The notes under the pieces are model-generated. The model was not told where the DNA came from. It did no database searches and saw nothing but the letters and a program-made list of their open reading frames with translations. A program made the position numbers and the translations under genes. Source: Gallibacter sp963634825 (GTDB taxonomy: Bacteria; Bacillota; Clostridia; Peptostreptococcales; Anaerovoracaceae). Taken from it: a stretch of 58,309 nt of DNA. Positions within the stretch are counted from its first letter, which is position 1. Each line of letters opens with the position of its first letter. Positions 15,552-23,453 of this stretch are shown piece by piece. The stretch is from positions 1 through 58,309 of the forward strand of contig CAVHCP010000005.1 in assembly GCA_963634825.1 (NCBI GenBank). The letters run 5' to 3'.

Positions 15552-16104
15552 AGTATTAGGCGTAAAAAGAGATGCTACAGAAGATGAAATAAAAGCAGCA
15601 TATAGGGAGCTTGCAAAAAAATATCATCCCGACAAATATCAAAACAATCCGCTTGCCGATCTGGCAGAGGAGAAGTTAAGGGAAGTAAACGAAGCATATG
15701 ATATGCTAAAAAACAAAGGTGCAAACGGTCCTGCGACAGGAAATGGTGGCAGACCGAGAGATCCTAAGTTTGATGCGATAAGAAGAGAAATTGATAATGG
15801 CAATCTCGGTGCGGCAGAGGCGATGCTCAGTCGCATAACCGAAAAAAACGCCGAGTGGATTTTTCTTTCTGGTATGCTTTCCTATAAAAAGGGCTGGTAT
15901 GATGATGCTGTGAGCAAAATTCAGCAGGCTGTCAGTATGGATCCGCAAAATCAGGAATACAGACGCGCCCTTGCCAACCTTATGAATTCCGGCGGTATGT
16001 ACAGAAATGCAGCATATGGCAAGGGGTATACATCACAAGAGGAGGCATTTTGTCAGGCGCTTCAGTGCTATTGTTGCGCCGACCTATGTTGCAACGCATT
16101 TTAG
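15532..16104 (+). CDS. J-domain protein with Cys-rich tail
   Basis: A 190-residue protein. Residues 3-70 are a J domain with the essential His-Pro-Asp at 32-34 ('KKYHPDKYQ'), so it should stimulate an Hsp70 ATPase. A Gly/Asn-rich linker follows. Residues 85-150 resemble a TPR-like pair of helices ('NGNLGAAEAMLSR' and 'DDAVSKIQQAVSMDPQNQ'). The last 17 residues hold six cysteines (C-x4-C-x-C-C-x3-C-C), suited to binding metal or an Fe-S cluster. It lacks the zinc-finger and C-terminal domains of true DnaJ. Its start lies inside DUF5685, with AGGAG at about 15521, so the two are translated together. Confidence 0.88.
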   Translation: MVTDPYEVLGVKRDATEDEIKAAYRELAKKYHPDKYQNNPLADLAEEKLREVNEAYDMLKNKGANGPATGNGGRPRDPKFDAIRREIDNGNLGAAEAMLSRITEKNAEWIFLSGMLSYKKGWYDDAVSKIQQAVSMDPQNQEYRRALANLMNSGGMYRNAAYGKGYTSQEEAFCQALQCYCCADLCCNAF

Positions 16105-16168
16105 TTTTTTAATATATGGACATATTAAAATTTTTAAGCACAGGTAAGCACAGGGATGGAGAAAAAGG

Positions 16169-16789
16169 ATGAATGATGTTTCAAGAAAGACTAAAAGTAT
16201 AGCGCTGTGCGGCCTTGCGACAGCACTTGCAGTTATGTTTACGGTCCTTGGATCAATCATTCCGGGAGCCGAGATGACATGCTATGCGGTTGCCGGGCTT
16301 TTTTCGGGAATCGTCATAATGGAAGTAGGACTAAGAGGGGGCATACTCGTGTATGTGGCAGTGCTCCTTCTTTCATTTATATTTGTTCCAAACAAACTTG
16401 CAATCCTGCCATATGGTATGTTTTTTGGCATTTATGCATTTATAAAATTCTTTGCCGAAAAACTAAAAAAGTCACTTACTCAGATATGTGCAAAGGCCTT
16501 CTTTTTTGTGGCGGAAAGCATAATAATAATATATTTTTTTAAGGAATTATTTTTGGGGAATAGCAAAATCTATGACTTTCCGATATGGGCAATAGTGCTG
16601 ATAGTTGTTATAGCTTTTTTTGTCTATGATTATATTTTTACATTAGCTGTAAATTTATACAGAAAAAGGATAAAACGAGAGACGGTAGACTTTAGGCTTT
16701 CGTATAATGACGAGGAAAAACCAAAAACAGATGACGAGGCAGAGAGCAGAGAAGATAAAAATGACAGTCAACAAAAAGATAACGGATAA
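16169..16789 (+). CDS. ECF-transporter S-component-like membrane protein
   Basis: A 206-residue protein with five or six hydrophobic segments within residues 10-165 and a highly charged cytoplasmic tail (170-206, Glu/Asp/Lys rich). The N-terminal 'KSIALCGLATALAVMFTVLG' and the following short helices resemble substrate-binding components of energy-coupling factor importers, but no vitamin-specific motif is recognisable. The Ala/Gly pattern used to dock the ECF T subunit is weak. The 3' end overlaps the start region of nth by 29 bases, indicating an operon. It may be a membrane protein of unknown role rather than an importer. Confidence 0.6.
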   Translation: MNDVSRKTKSIALCGLATALAVMFTVLGSIIPGAEMTCYAVAGLFSGIVIMEVGLRGGILVYVAVLLLSFIFVPNKLAILPYGMFFGIYAFIKFFAEKLKKSLTQICAKAFFFVAESIIIIYFFKELFLGNSKIYDFPIWAIVLIVVIAFFVYDYIFTLAVNLYRKRIKRETVDFRLSYNDEEKPKTDDEAESREDKNDSQQKDNG

Positions 16790-17444
16790 AAAATATTTAA
16801 CGGACGCTGAAATAACAGAGGTTTTGGATTCTCTAAAAAAACAGTATCCCGATGCCGGCTGTGCACTTGATTATGACAGTATATTTCATCTGCTTGTCGC
16901 CGTTGTGCTTTCCGCACAGACGACTGATGTCAGCGTAAACAAGGTGACGCCGATGCTTTTTTCGAAGTACAAAACGCCGTCCGCTCTTGCAAGTGCAAGC
17001 GAGGAGGATGTTATAGAGATTATAAAGAGCATCGGAATGTACAAGACGAAATCAAAAAATATAATCGGACTTGCAAAAATTCTTACAAATCAGTATAATC
17101 AGGAAGTTCCAAAAAGCGATGAGGAGCTTATGAAGCTTCCGGGCGTAGGCAGGAAAACAGCCAATGTTGTGATGTCGGTCGGCTTTGGCGAGCAACGCAT
17201 TGCAGTTGATACACATGTTTTTAGAGTATCAAACAGGATAGGACTTGCAAATGCAAAGGATGTATTAACTACAGAAAAACAGCTGATGCAAAATGTGCCA
17301 AAGGAGCGCTGGACGCAGACACATCACCTTTTGATATTCCACGGCAGGAGATGTTGTACAGCGAGAAATCCAAGCTGTGATACTTGCGCAGTCAGAAAAT
17401 ATTGTAAATATGACAGATTAAAGGAGAGAGGGAAGAAAGAATGA
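16761..17444 (+). CDS. nth: Endonuclease III
   Basis: DNA glycosylase/AP lyase for oxidised pyrimidines in base-excision repair. The 227-residue product carries the helix-hairpin-helix with catalytic Lys ('LPGVGRKTANVV'), the catalytic Asp ('IAVDTHVFR') and the C-terminal [4Fe-4S] ligands in the exact C-x6-C-x2-C-x5-C spacing ('CTARNPSCDTCAVRKYC'). The likely start is the ATG at 16761; the frame extends further upstream but only inside the preceding gene. The stop overlaps the next ATG (ATGA). Confidence 0.95.
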   Translation: MTVNKKITDKKYLTDAEITEVLDSLKKQYPDAGCALDYDSIFHLLVAVVLSAQTTDVSVNKVTPMLFSKYKTPSALASASEEDVIEIIKSIGMYKTKSKNIIGLAKILTNQYNQEVPKSDEELMKLPGVGRKTANVVMSVGFGEQRIAVDTHVFRVSNRIGLANAKDVLTTEKQLMQNVPKERWTQTHHLLIFHGRRCCTARNPSCDTCAVRKYCKYDRLKERGKKE

Positions 17445-17971
17445 ACGAACAGCAGACAAGAAGTATGAGCAGAACAGTAGTATATACAGGATTATTTTTA
17501 GCACTGGGTATTTTGTTGCCACAGATGTTTCACTTTTTACCTATTGCAAATGTAGGCAAGGTTATGTTACCTATGCATATTCCGGCGATACTTGCAGGCT
17601 TTTTACTCGGAAGCAGATCGGGAGCTGTGGTGGGAGCACTTAGCCCTATCATCTCCTGCATGCTGTTTCAGATGCCATCGGTGCTTACAATGCCAATAAT
17701 GGCAGTTGAGATTATGTGCTACGGTATTATGGCAGGCGTAGTCAGCAAAAATATAAAGAGTACATATCTTGGTCTAATCATCGTTATGATATGTGGCAGG
17801 ATAGCAAGCGGACTTATGTATGTGGTAATGATAAATTTGTTTGGCGTTTCGGGGCTAAATATGCAGATGTTTGTTTTAGGACTTTCGGCAGGAGTACCGG
17901 GCGCGATACTTCAGCTTGTTATAATACCGCCAATGGTAAAACTTATAAAAAAGTCGGATGTGCAGTTTTAA
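17441..17971 (+). CDS. ECF transporter S component, substrate unknown
   Basis: A 176-residue membrane protein with about six helices, matching the size and layout of ECF S components. The segment 'LPMHIPAILAGFLLGSRSG' is typical of vitamin S components in which a loop before helix 3 contacts substrate. S components bind a vitamin or metal and rely on a shared EcfAAT module, which is not in this window. The substrate cannot be named; the family around BioY, PanT and similar proteins is the closest. It overlaps nth by four bases. Confidence 0.72.
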   Translation: MNEQQTRSMSRTVVYTGLFLALGILLPQMFHFLPIANVGKVMLPMHIPAILAGFLLGSRSGAVVGALSPIISCMLFQMPSVLTMPIMAVEIMCYGIMAGVVSKNIKSTYLGLIIVMICGRIASGLMYVVMINLFGVSGLNMQMFVLGLSAGVPGAILQLVIIPPMVKLIKKSDVQF

Positions 17972-18069
17972 ATAAGAAAATAAAAGTTGTTGCTTTTAAT
18001 CGATATATTGCAGGAATGTGAGTGCTGCAAGTATTGCAAGTATTGTGAGTAAGAAAGGAAGCGAGCGAT

Positions 18070-18495
18070 ATGGAAAAGCAATTTGCCAAAGAGCTTGCGG
18101 CAGAGTTAAGAAAAAATTTTTTTACGGAAAAAACCACATGCCTTGTATGGCATAATGGCATAATCTTTGAGCACGAAGCAAGCGGAGTTGTACCGATAAT
18201 TGATTTTTGGTTTGCAGGCGAGCTTCAAGATGCAATAGTTATAGACAAAGTCGTAGGTAAGGCGAGCGCAATGTTTATAGCCGACGGCAAGGCACAATTT
18301 GTCTACGGTGAGCTGATGAGCGAGCCGTCAGGAGAGATATTGCAAGGCTCAGATACCGCCTTTGAGGCAGGAGAGCTTGTGCCAAATATCAAAAATCGCA
18401 AGGGTGACGGTCTTTGCCCGATGGAATCAAGTGTGCTTGATACAGATGATTTAAATGAGGGCATATTGCGTATTCTTAAAAAAATATACAGTTAG
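18070..18495 (+). CDS. DUF1893 family protein
   Basis: A 141-residue soluble protein. The pattern '...AIVIDKVVGKASAMFIADG...' in the middle and 'GELVPNIKNRKGDGLCPME' near the end are the signature of DUF1893, a family with a cytidine-deaminase-like fold in Thermotoga TM1506. The reaction is unknown. The conserved Lys in DKVVGKA and Cys-Pro-Met-Glu are present. The ribosome site GAAAGGAAG precedes the ATG. The gene may be the last of the nth cluster. Confidence 0.82.
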   Translation: MEKQFAKELAAELRKNFFTEKTTCLVWHNGIIFEHEASGVVPIIDFWFAGELQDAIVIDKVVGKASAMFIADGKAQFVYGELMSEPSGEILQGSDTAFEAGELVPNIKNRKGDGLCPMESSVLDTDDLNEGILRILKKIYS

Positions 18496-18522
18496 ACCAG
18501 TTGAGCATTTTCAAAATTATAC

Positions 18523-18551
18523 TTGACTTTGGAGGTTTAGAAGGTTAACAT
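18523..18551 (+). promoter_or_regulatory. Putative promoter of a short transcript
   Basis: TTGACT at 18523-18528, 17-base spacer, TAACAT at 18546-18551. There is no reading frame before the terminator at 18594-18638, so it would make an RNA of about 80 bases. Confidence 0.35.
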
Positions 18552-18557
18552 AGTTTT

Positions 18558-18638
18558 ATCGTCCTAAAAATATTTGGGTCGTAATCGTTAGAGAGGGTCT
18601 TCGGTGCCGCAGTATTGCCGCCGAGGACTTTTATTTTT
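18558..18638 (+). ncRNA. Candidate small RNA (low confidence)
   Basis: A stretch of about 80 bases bounded by the putative promoter at 18523-18551 and the terminator at 18594-18638, without a start codon and ribosome site in register. It matches no RNA family I recognise. The terminator could equally serve the DUF1893 gene upstream. Confidence 0.25.
18594..18638 (+). terminator. Rho-independent terminator after DUF1893 gene
   Basis: GTCTTCGGT (18597-18605) pairs with GCCGAGGAC (18620-18628), allowing wobbles, followed by TTTTATTTTT. Confidence 0.75.
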
Positions 18639-18648
18639 GTCCTATAAC

Positions 18649-18815
18649 CCCCCATTTGCATTTCGCAGGCATAGATGCAATGAACAGCGATATGCGCTTG
18701 GCGAGCGGTTAAGTGTCAGCAATGTTTGAGCACCAGCGGTGCGAGTTTTGCTGACACTCCGCAAGCCTGCGAATGAGCGTGGTATATTGCCTATGCCGAG
18801 AACCGCAAATGGGGG
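18649..18815 (+). repeat. Structured intergenic repeat, copy 2
   Basis: Same architecture as the copy at 6206. The central stem AGTGTCAGCAA (18712-18722) and TTGCTGACACT (18748-18758) with GCGG/CCGC is unchanged. Middle arms GGCATAG..GCAAT (18668-18681) pair with ATTGCCTATGCC (18786-18797). The outer arms are different in sequence from copy 1 (CCCCCATTTGC 18649-18659 with GCAAATGGGGG 18805-18815) but again perfectly complementary. With the terminator and the next promoter it fills the gap 18496-18929. Confidence 0.85.
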
Positions 18816-18874
18816 CTAATGGGCTTACTCTCCGCCGATACAAAAGCATAAAGGCCGATTTTTCTTTGGCAATC

Positions 18875-18903
18875 TTGAAATTGCCCGCCTCATAGTATAA
18901 AAT
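18875..18903 (+). promoter_or_regulatory. Promoter of the amidohydrolase-flippase operon
   Basis: TTGAAA at 18875-18880, spacer 17, TAAAAT at 18898-18903; start of transcription near 18910 and a short leader with GGAGG before the ATG at 18930. Confidence 0.6.
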
Positions 18904-18929
18904 ACCTAAGGTACATAGCGGAGGATAAA

Positions 18930-20252
18930 ATGATATTTTCAAATATTAGTATACTTGACGAAAATTTTGAAATAAAAGAGGGCTATTATGTAGAAATTAA
19001 AGGTGACAAGATAGTCAAAATTTCACATAAACCAATAGAAAAAAAAGCCTGTGACGGTGCAAAAAGCGCAGAGGACAAAAGAATTTACGACGGCAAGGGT
19101 AAGCTGCTTATGCCGGGATTTGTAAATAATCATGCGCATGCGCCTATGAGTCTTATGCGTGGCTACGGAGAAAATATGTCACTTGAAAACTGGCTATTTA
19201 ACAGGATTTTTCCGTTTGAAGATCAGCTGACAGCAAAAAGCGTATTTGATGCGACGCTTTTGTCGATGGCAGAAAGCATAAGATATGGTATAGTTTCGAC
19301 TTCTGAGATGTACTATTTTATGGATGCTATGGCAGAGGCAATAGCAAAGAGCGGTATCAAGGCGAATATAAGCAGATCTATTACGCATTTTGATGATAGC
19401 GATTTTTTGACCTCATATCGTGCAGACGAAATGAGGGATGCCTATAAAAAACATCATAATACTCTAAACGGACGCCTTTTGCTAGATATGAGCCTGCATG
19501 CCGAATATACAACTACTCCAAAATGCGTAGAGCAGCTTGCAAGCTACACTAAAGAAATAGGCGCAAATATGCAGCTACATGTTTCCGAAACAAAAAAGGA
19601 GCATGAGGAATGCAAAGAAAGACACGGCAAAACGCCGGTCAAATATTTGAGCGATCTTGGGCTTTTTGATACAAAGGCAACCGCAGCACACTGCGTGTGG
19701 ATTGAGGGCGATGATTACAGCATATTAAGGGATAAGGGAGTTACAGTTTGTGTAAATCCTATAAGCAACCTAAAATTGGCAAGTGGCATATGCGACATAA
19801 CAAGCCTTGCAAAAAATAAAATAAATATAACTATAGGTACAGACAGCGTTGCAAGCAACAATTCGCTAAACTTCTTTGAAGAAATAAAGACATTTGCTTT
19901 ACTTTCTAAGGTGACAGCAAAAACAGAAGACGAAATAGGACTCATAACACCACAGGAGGTATTGAGGGTAGCGACCCGAAATGGTATGCTCGCACAAGGA
20001 AGAAGCGACTCGGGTCTCATAAAAGAGGGATACAAGGCGGATCTCATAGTGCTTGATATCGACGCACCAAATATGAAGCCGGTGCACGACCTTCTGTGCA
20101 ACATAGTATATTCTGCAGATCCTACAAATTTGCTACTTACTATGGTTGACGGCAGGATTTTATACGAAAACGGAGAGTATAAGACGATAGATATAGAAAA
20201 AGTTATTTTTGAAGCGGAGAAATCGACAAAGGAGATTTTAGCTAAAGTATGA
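18930..20252 (+). CDS. Amidohydrolase, MtaD-like (methylthioadenosine / S-adenosylhomocysteine deaminase family)
   Basis: A 440-residue metal-dependent hydrolase. A small beta-sandwich (1-60 and the last 60 residues) brackets a TIM barrel. Metal ligands are visible in the order HxH ('NNHAHAPMS'), His in 'LHVSET', His in 'AAHCVW' and Asp in 'IGTDSVASNN'. This spacing matches the MtaD/TrzN/SsnA subgroup, which deaminates adenine-containing nucleosides such as methylthioadenosine, S-adenosylhomocysteine and adenosine. A role in purine and methionine-cycle salvage is likely, but the exact substrate is inferred from the family only. It has its own promoter at 18875 and overlaps the following flippase gene by four bases (ATGA). 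Confidence 0.85.
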   Translation: MIFSNISILDENFEIKEGYYVEIKGDKIVKISHKPIEKKACDGAKSAEDKRIYDGKGKLLMPGFVNNHAHAPMSLMRGYGENMSLENWLFNRIFPFEDQLTAKSVFDATLLSMAESIRYGIVSTSEMYYFMDAMAEAIAKSGIKANISRSITHFDDSDFLTSYRADEMRDAYKKHHNTLNGRLLLDMSLHAEYTTTPKCVEQLASYTKEIGANMQLHVSETKKEHEECKERHGKTPVKYLSDLGLFDTKATAAHCVWIEGDDYSILRDKGVTVCVNPISNLKLASGICDITSLAKNKINITIGTDSVASNNSLNFFEEIKTFALLSKVTAKTEDEIGLITPQEVLRVATRNGMLAQGRSDSGLIKEGYKADLIVLDIDAPNMKPVHDLLCNIVYSADPTNLLLTMVDGRILYENGEYKTIDIEKVIFEAEKSTKEILAKV

Positions 20253-21880
20253 GTAAACAATCTTTGGTAAAAGGCGCAACGATACTTGCGATAGCGGGCA
20301 TCGTGGTAAAAATATTCGGAGCCGTATTTAGATTGCCACTCGTCAATTGGATTGGCGACACGGGTATGGCAGACTACAGCCCGGCATATTACATATATGC
20401 ATTTTTGATGATATTGGCGACATCAGGACTTCCTGTTGCAATATCCAAGATGGTATCGGAAAGTATAGCCGTAGGCAATCATTATCAGGCACACAGAGTT
20501 TTCACCTTGGCATCAAGGCTGATGTTTGTAATGGGCTTTGTGTTTTTCCTGATTTTATTTATATTTGCTCCTCAGATTGCAGCACTCATGAAAAATCCCG
20601 ATGCGGCGCCCGGTATGAGGATGATAGCGCCATCGCTGCTTTTAGTACCGCTTATGGCTGCAGTGAGAGGATATTTTCAGGGAATGCAAAATATGAAGCC
20701 GACTGCAATATCCCAGACTGTCGAGCAGTTTTTTAGAGTAGTTGTCGGACTTACAGCTTCATATATACTCTTTTTCGTGGTAGGCGACGGTGTATTTGGC
20801 GGATATGACAAATATGCAGGCGGTGCGGCAGGCGCAAATCTCGGCGCCACAGCAGGAAGCCTCGGTGGCTTTTTGATGATAATATTTATCTATATGCTCG
20901 CACGAAAGGGCATATTAAAAAGAGCAAGGAAAAGCGCTTCAATGGAGCAGGAATCCGACAAGAGCATTCTCAAAAAAATCCTTATCATTTCGATACCGAT
21001 AACAATAGGCGCGGCAATATTGCCAATCGCAAATCTCGTGGATTCGGCGCTTGTTGTAAACAGACTTTTAGCCGGCGGCTTTGCAAACGAAACAGCAAAG
21101 AGCCTTTATGGCCAGCTTAGCGGATTTATAGGTCCTCTTATCAATGTACCGCAGCTTTTGACTCAGGCTGTTGCAGTTTCGATAGTGCCTATCATAGCGG
21201 CGGCTTACCAGCTAAAAAACAGAGACGAATTACAAAAGAATACAGCCCTTGGCATACGTATGTCAGTTATAATCGGATATCCATGTGCATTTGGACTTAT
21301 GGTTTTGGCAGAGCCGATATTGCTCCTGCTTTATCCTAACCAAGCGGCAAGTGCTTCAAGTGCGGCGCCACTGCTTGTAATAAATGCGTTCGGGCTTTTA
21401 TTCCTGTCGATAACACAGACAACCACAGGCATTTTGCAGGGAGTAGGAAAGCAAACCTTGCCGGTTCGTAATCTATGTATCGGCATAGTGGCAAAGATTA
21501 TAGTGACTTGGATTTTAGTTGGTATTCCGGCTATAAATGTAAAGGGAGCGGCGATCGGCACTGTGCTGATGTATATGATAGCAGTTACGCTAAGCTTCAA
21601 GCAGATGCTAAAGTATACGAAGGTGCGCATTGATATAAATTTGACATTTATAAGACCGTTGATTTCGGCAGGCGTTATGGGAATATTAGTTTTCGGGATA
21701 TATAAGCTTTTGATGATGGTACAAAGCCACAACAGCATCGCCACACTTATTTCTGTACTTGTCGGTGCGGTAGTCTATACGATTATGATATTTGTGACAA
21801 AATCAGTGCAAAAAGAGGAACTTTTGATACTTCCAAAAGGGGAGAAATTGGTAAGGGTTGCGAGCAAATTTATGAAATAA
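20249..21880 (+). CDS. MOP-superfamily flippase, SpoVB/MurJ type
   Basis: A 543-residue membrane protein with about fourteen helices. The N-terminus 'KGATILAIAGIVVKIFGAVFRLPL' and the segment 'AAVRGYFQGMQNMKPTAISQ' are characteristic of the SpoVB/YtgP group of polysaccharide exporters. Members move lipid-linked precursors such as lipid II across the membrane for wall synthesis. With no sign of sporulation genes nearby, a vegetative lipid-II flippase role (MurJ-like, as YtgP) is more likely than a spore-cortex role. Its pairing with the amidohydrolase appears accidental or linked only by cotranscription. Confidence 0.85.
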   Translation: MSKQSLVKGATILAIAGIVVKIFGAVFRLPLVNWIGDTGMADYSPAYYIYAFLMILATSGLPVAISKMVSESIAVGNHYQAHRVFTLASRLMFVMGFVFFLILFIFAPQIAALMKNPDAAPGMRMIAPSLLLVPLMAAVRGYFQGMQNMKPTAISQTVEQFFRVVVGLTASYILFFVVGDGVFGGYDKYAGGAAGANLGATAGSLGGFLMIIFIYMLARKGILKRARKSASMEQESDKSILKKILIISIPITIGAAILPIANLVDSALVVNRLLAGGFANETAKSLYGQLSGFIGPLINVPQLLTQAVAVSIVPIIAAAYQLKNRDELQKNTALGIRMSVIIGYPCAFGLMVLAEPILLLLYPNQAASASSAAPLLVINAFGLLFLSITQTTTGILQGVGKQTLPVRNLCIGIVAKIIVTWILVGIPAINVKGAAIGTVLMYMIAVTLSFKQMLKYTKVRIDINLTFIRPLISAGVMGILVFGIYKLLMMVQSHNSIATLISVLVGAVVYTIMIFVTKSVQKEELLILPKGEKLVRVASKFMK

Positions 21881-21894
21881 ATTTCGTCATACCA

Positions 21895-21923
21895 TTGACA
21901 AAACTATTTGATGGTGTCATACT
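21895..21923 (+). promoter_or_regulatory. hup promoter
   Basis: Perfect TTGACA at 21895-21900, spacer 17, CATACT at 21918-21923. The leader is about 90 bases with a GGGAGG site, suiting an abundant protein. Confidence 0.7.
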
Positions 21924-22018
21924 ACAAGTAGATGGCGTGCGGATAAATGTGCGCCTTTGTAAACGACTAATAAGAATGTTAGAAAGAAAAAAAGAAAACC
22001 AAAGGGAGGAAACAAACA

Positions 22019-22297
22019 ATGAATAAGGCGGAGTTAATCGCTGCAGTGGCAGAAAAAACAGGATTTACAAAAAAGGATGCTGAGTCAGCAGTAAATGCGA
22101 CTATGGCTTCAATCGAAGGCTCACTTGTAAAGGGAGAAAGAGTACAGCTTATAGGCTTTGGAACATTTGAAGTTCGTCAGAGAAAAGCAAGAACAGGCAG
22201 AAACCCAAGAAAGCCTGGCGAAACAATTCAGATTGCTGCATCAAAGGCACCTGTATTCAAAGCAGGTAAAGCTCTTAAGGATTCAGTAAACAAATAA
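22019..22297 (+). CDS. hup: HU family nucleoid protein
   Basis: A 92-residue histone-like protein that bends and compacts DNA as a dimer. It shows the N-terminal helices 'MNKAELIAAVAEKTGFTKKDA', the 'GFGTFEVRQRKARTGRNP' strand pair, and the Pro-bearing DNA-binding arm with 'RNPRKPGETIQI'. Length and sequence are ordinary for HU. It has a strong promoter and its own terminator. Confidence 0.97.
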   Translation: MNKAELIAAVAEKTGFTKKDAESAVNATMASIEGSLVKGERVQLIGFGTFEVRQRKARTGRNPRKPGETIQIAASKAPVFKAGKALKDSVNK

Positions 22298-22310
22298 GAG
22301 AGACAATAAC

Positions 22311-22340
22311 AGAGGAGCTGTTGCTCCTCTTTATTATTTT
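22311..22340 (+). terminator. hup terminator
   Basis: AGAGGAGC (22311-22318) pairs with GCTCCTCT (22323-22330) around TGTT, followed by a T-rich run. Confidence 0.9.
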
Positions 22341-22422
22341 GTTTCTTTTTTTGTGATGTTAATTTAAGATGGAAATATGGAATTATTTTTTTATAAAAAA
22401 ATAGGGTTATAGGACAAAATAT

Positions 22423-22671
22423 ATGAGATTGGATAAATTTTTAAAAAATTCGAGACTGATCAAACGCAGAACCGTAGCAAAGGAAGCATGTGATACCGGA
22501 AGGGTAGCTGTAAATAAAAAGGTTGCGAAGGCAGGCACAAATGTCGAAATCGGTGATATTATAACTATTACATTTGGTACAAAGGTTATCAATGCTAAGG
22601 TGCTTGATACGAAGGACTCGCAGCGAAAGGATGAGGCTGCGGATATGTATGAGATAATAGAAAACGTATAG
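22423..22671 (+). CDS. rqcP: S4-domain ribosome-quality-control protein RqcP
   Basis: An 82-residue S4 RNA-binding protein, formerly YabO. The sequence 'MRLDKFLKNSRLIKRRTVAKE' and the ending 'KDEAADMYEII' match RqcP, which holds the P-site tRNA on obstructed 50S subunits while RqcH adds C-terminal Ala tails. HU followed by RqcP is a typical clostridial order, but the usual next genes yabP and yabQ (spore cortex) are absent: a convergent folT gene lies there instead. The ribosome site is weak (AGGAC). Expression may depend on read-through of the hup terminator, as no clear promoter is seen at 22341-22422. Confidence 0.92.
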   Translation: MRLDKFLKNSRLIKRRTVAKEACDTGRVAVNKKVAKAGTNVEIGDIITITFGTKVINAKVLDTKDSQRKDEAADMYEIIENV

Positions 22672-22720
22672 CTTCTTACTTCGCCAATAAATTTGTCTGA
22701 TAAGTCCGACAGAATACAAA

Positions 22721-22745
22721 TAAAAAAGAAGCCCGTGAAGGCTCC
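22721..22745 (-). terminator. Terminator of folT
   Basis: On the minus strand GGAGCC and GGCTTC form a six-pair stem with a six-base loop, followed by TTTTTTA. The stem begins at the last base of the stop codon. Confidence 0.6.
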
Positions 22746-23248
22746 TATTGAACCTTTTTTGTAATAATCTGCTTACAGACAAGAGGTATAGTAAACGTCT
22801 GCACGACGAGCATCAAGCAGGCTTCGCCGATGCGAGTCGGAAGTATCGCAAAAAATCCTTTTCCCATAAGGATTACAAGCCATAATGTATTTAAACAAAT
22901 CGTTATCGTAAAAAGCACAGTAAATGCGGTCAAAAACGAACGCTTTAGTGTGATTTCTTTTTTGTATAAAAACAATCCGTACAGAACGCCTGTTATAAAT
23001 GCGGAGAGCGTAAAGCCCGGAAAGTATACTCCGGACGGAAATAAGAGCATTCCCAAAACATCACCCACGCTATAACAAATCCCTGCCTTAATTGGGCCAA
23101 ACATAACTGCTATTATGACTATCGGCAAAAAGCCAAAGCCGATGCGTGCAATCGGAAGCTGGAGAGATAAAAATCTTGTCAATATTATCTCGAGCGCGAT
23201 TAAAAGTGCCATAACTATCAGCTGATATGTTAAATTTTTTTCTTTCAT
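22745..23248 (-). CDS. folT: Folate-family ECF transporter S component
   Basis: A membrane protein of about 167 residues with six helices. The motif 'RIGFGFLPIVIIAVMFGP' and 'YSVGDVLGMLLFPSGVYFPGF' match the folate-family S component FolT, which binds folates and docks to a shared EcfAAT module encoded elsewhere. The start at 23248 follows GGAAAGGA; the longer frame from 23287 has no ribosome site. It is transcribed away from tmk from its own promoter at 23278-23306. No tetrahydrofolate riboswitch is recognisable in the 58-base leader. Confidence 0.85.
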   Translation of the reverse strand: MKEKNLTYQLIVMALLIALEIILTRFLSLQLPIARIGFGFLPIVIIAVMFGPIKAGICYSVGDVLGMLLFPSGVYFPGFTLSAFITGVLYGLFLYKKEITLKRSFLTAFTVLFTITICLNTLWLVILMGKGFFAILPTRIGEACLMLVVQTFTIPLVCKQIITKKVQ

Positions 23249-23277
23249 AAAACAAATCCTTTCCGCTATGTCATAAG

Positions 23278-23306
23278 AGTATATCATCTACCAAAAATAT
23301 ATTCAA
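23278..23306 (-). promoter_or_regulatory. folT promoter
   Basis: On the minus strand TTGAAT (23306-23301), spacer 17, TATACT (23283-23278). It stands back to back with the promoter at 23324-23352. Confidence 0.65.
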
Positions 23307-23323
23307 TACGGATTACTTCGCTG

Positions 23324-23352
23324 TGGACTAAACAGATAGTTTAAAGTATAAT
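23324..23352 (+). promoter_or_regulatory. Promoter of the tmk-holB-ricT operon
   Basis: TGGACT at 23324-23329, spacer 17, perfect TATAAT at 23347-23352; transcription would start near 23359, about 95 bases before the first reading frame. Confidence 0.65.
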
Positions 23353-23453
23353 AGTTATGCGAAGTGTTAAATCTTTACATTTTAAAAATCAATTTTAACA
23401 AGCAATCAAGGGCAAAATATAACTAAAAGATGCAAGGTTAGGAGAACTGAGAT

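Noticed and set aside
18709..18942. Minus-strand frame whose translation resembles frames at 6288-6572 (minus) and 30868 (plus)
   Set aside because: The shared peptide comes only from the structured repeat read in one frame; there is no ribosome site and the frame differs outside the repeat, so it is not a gene family.
23249..23453. Possible folate (THF) riboswitch for folT
   Set aside because: The leader of folT is too short and shows none of the expected conserved cores; only two back-to-back promoters are seen.
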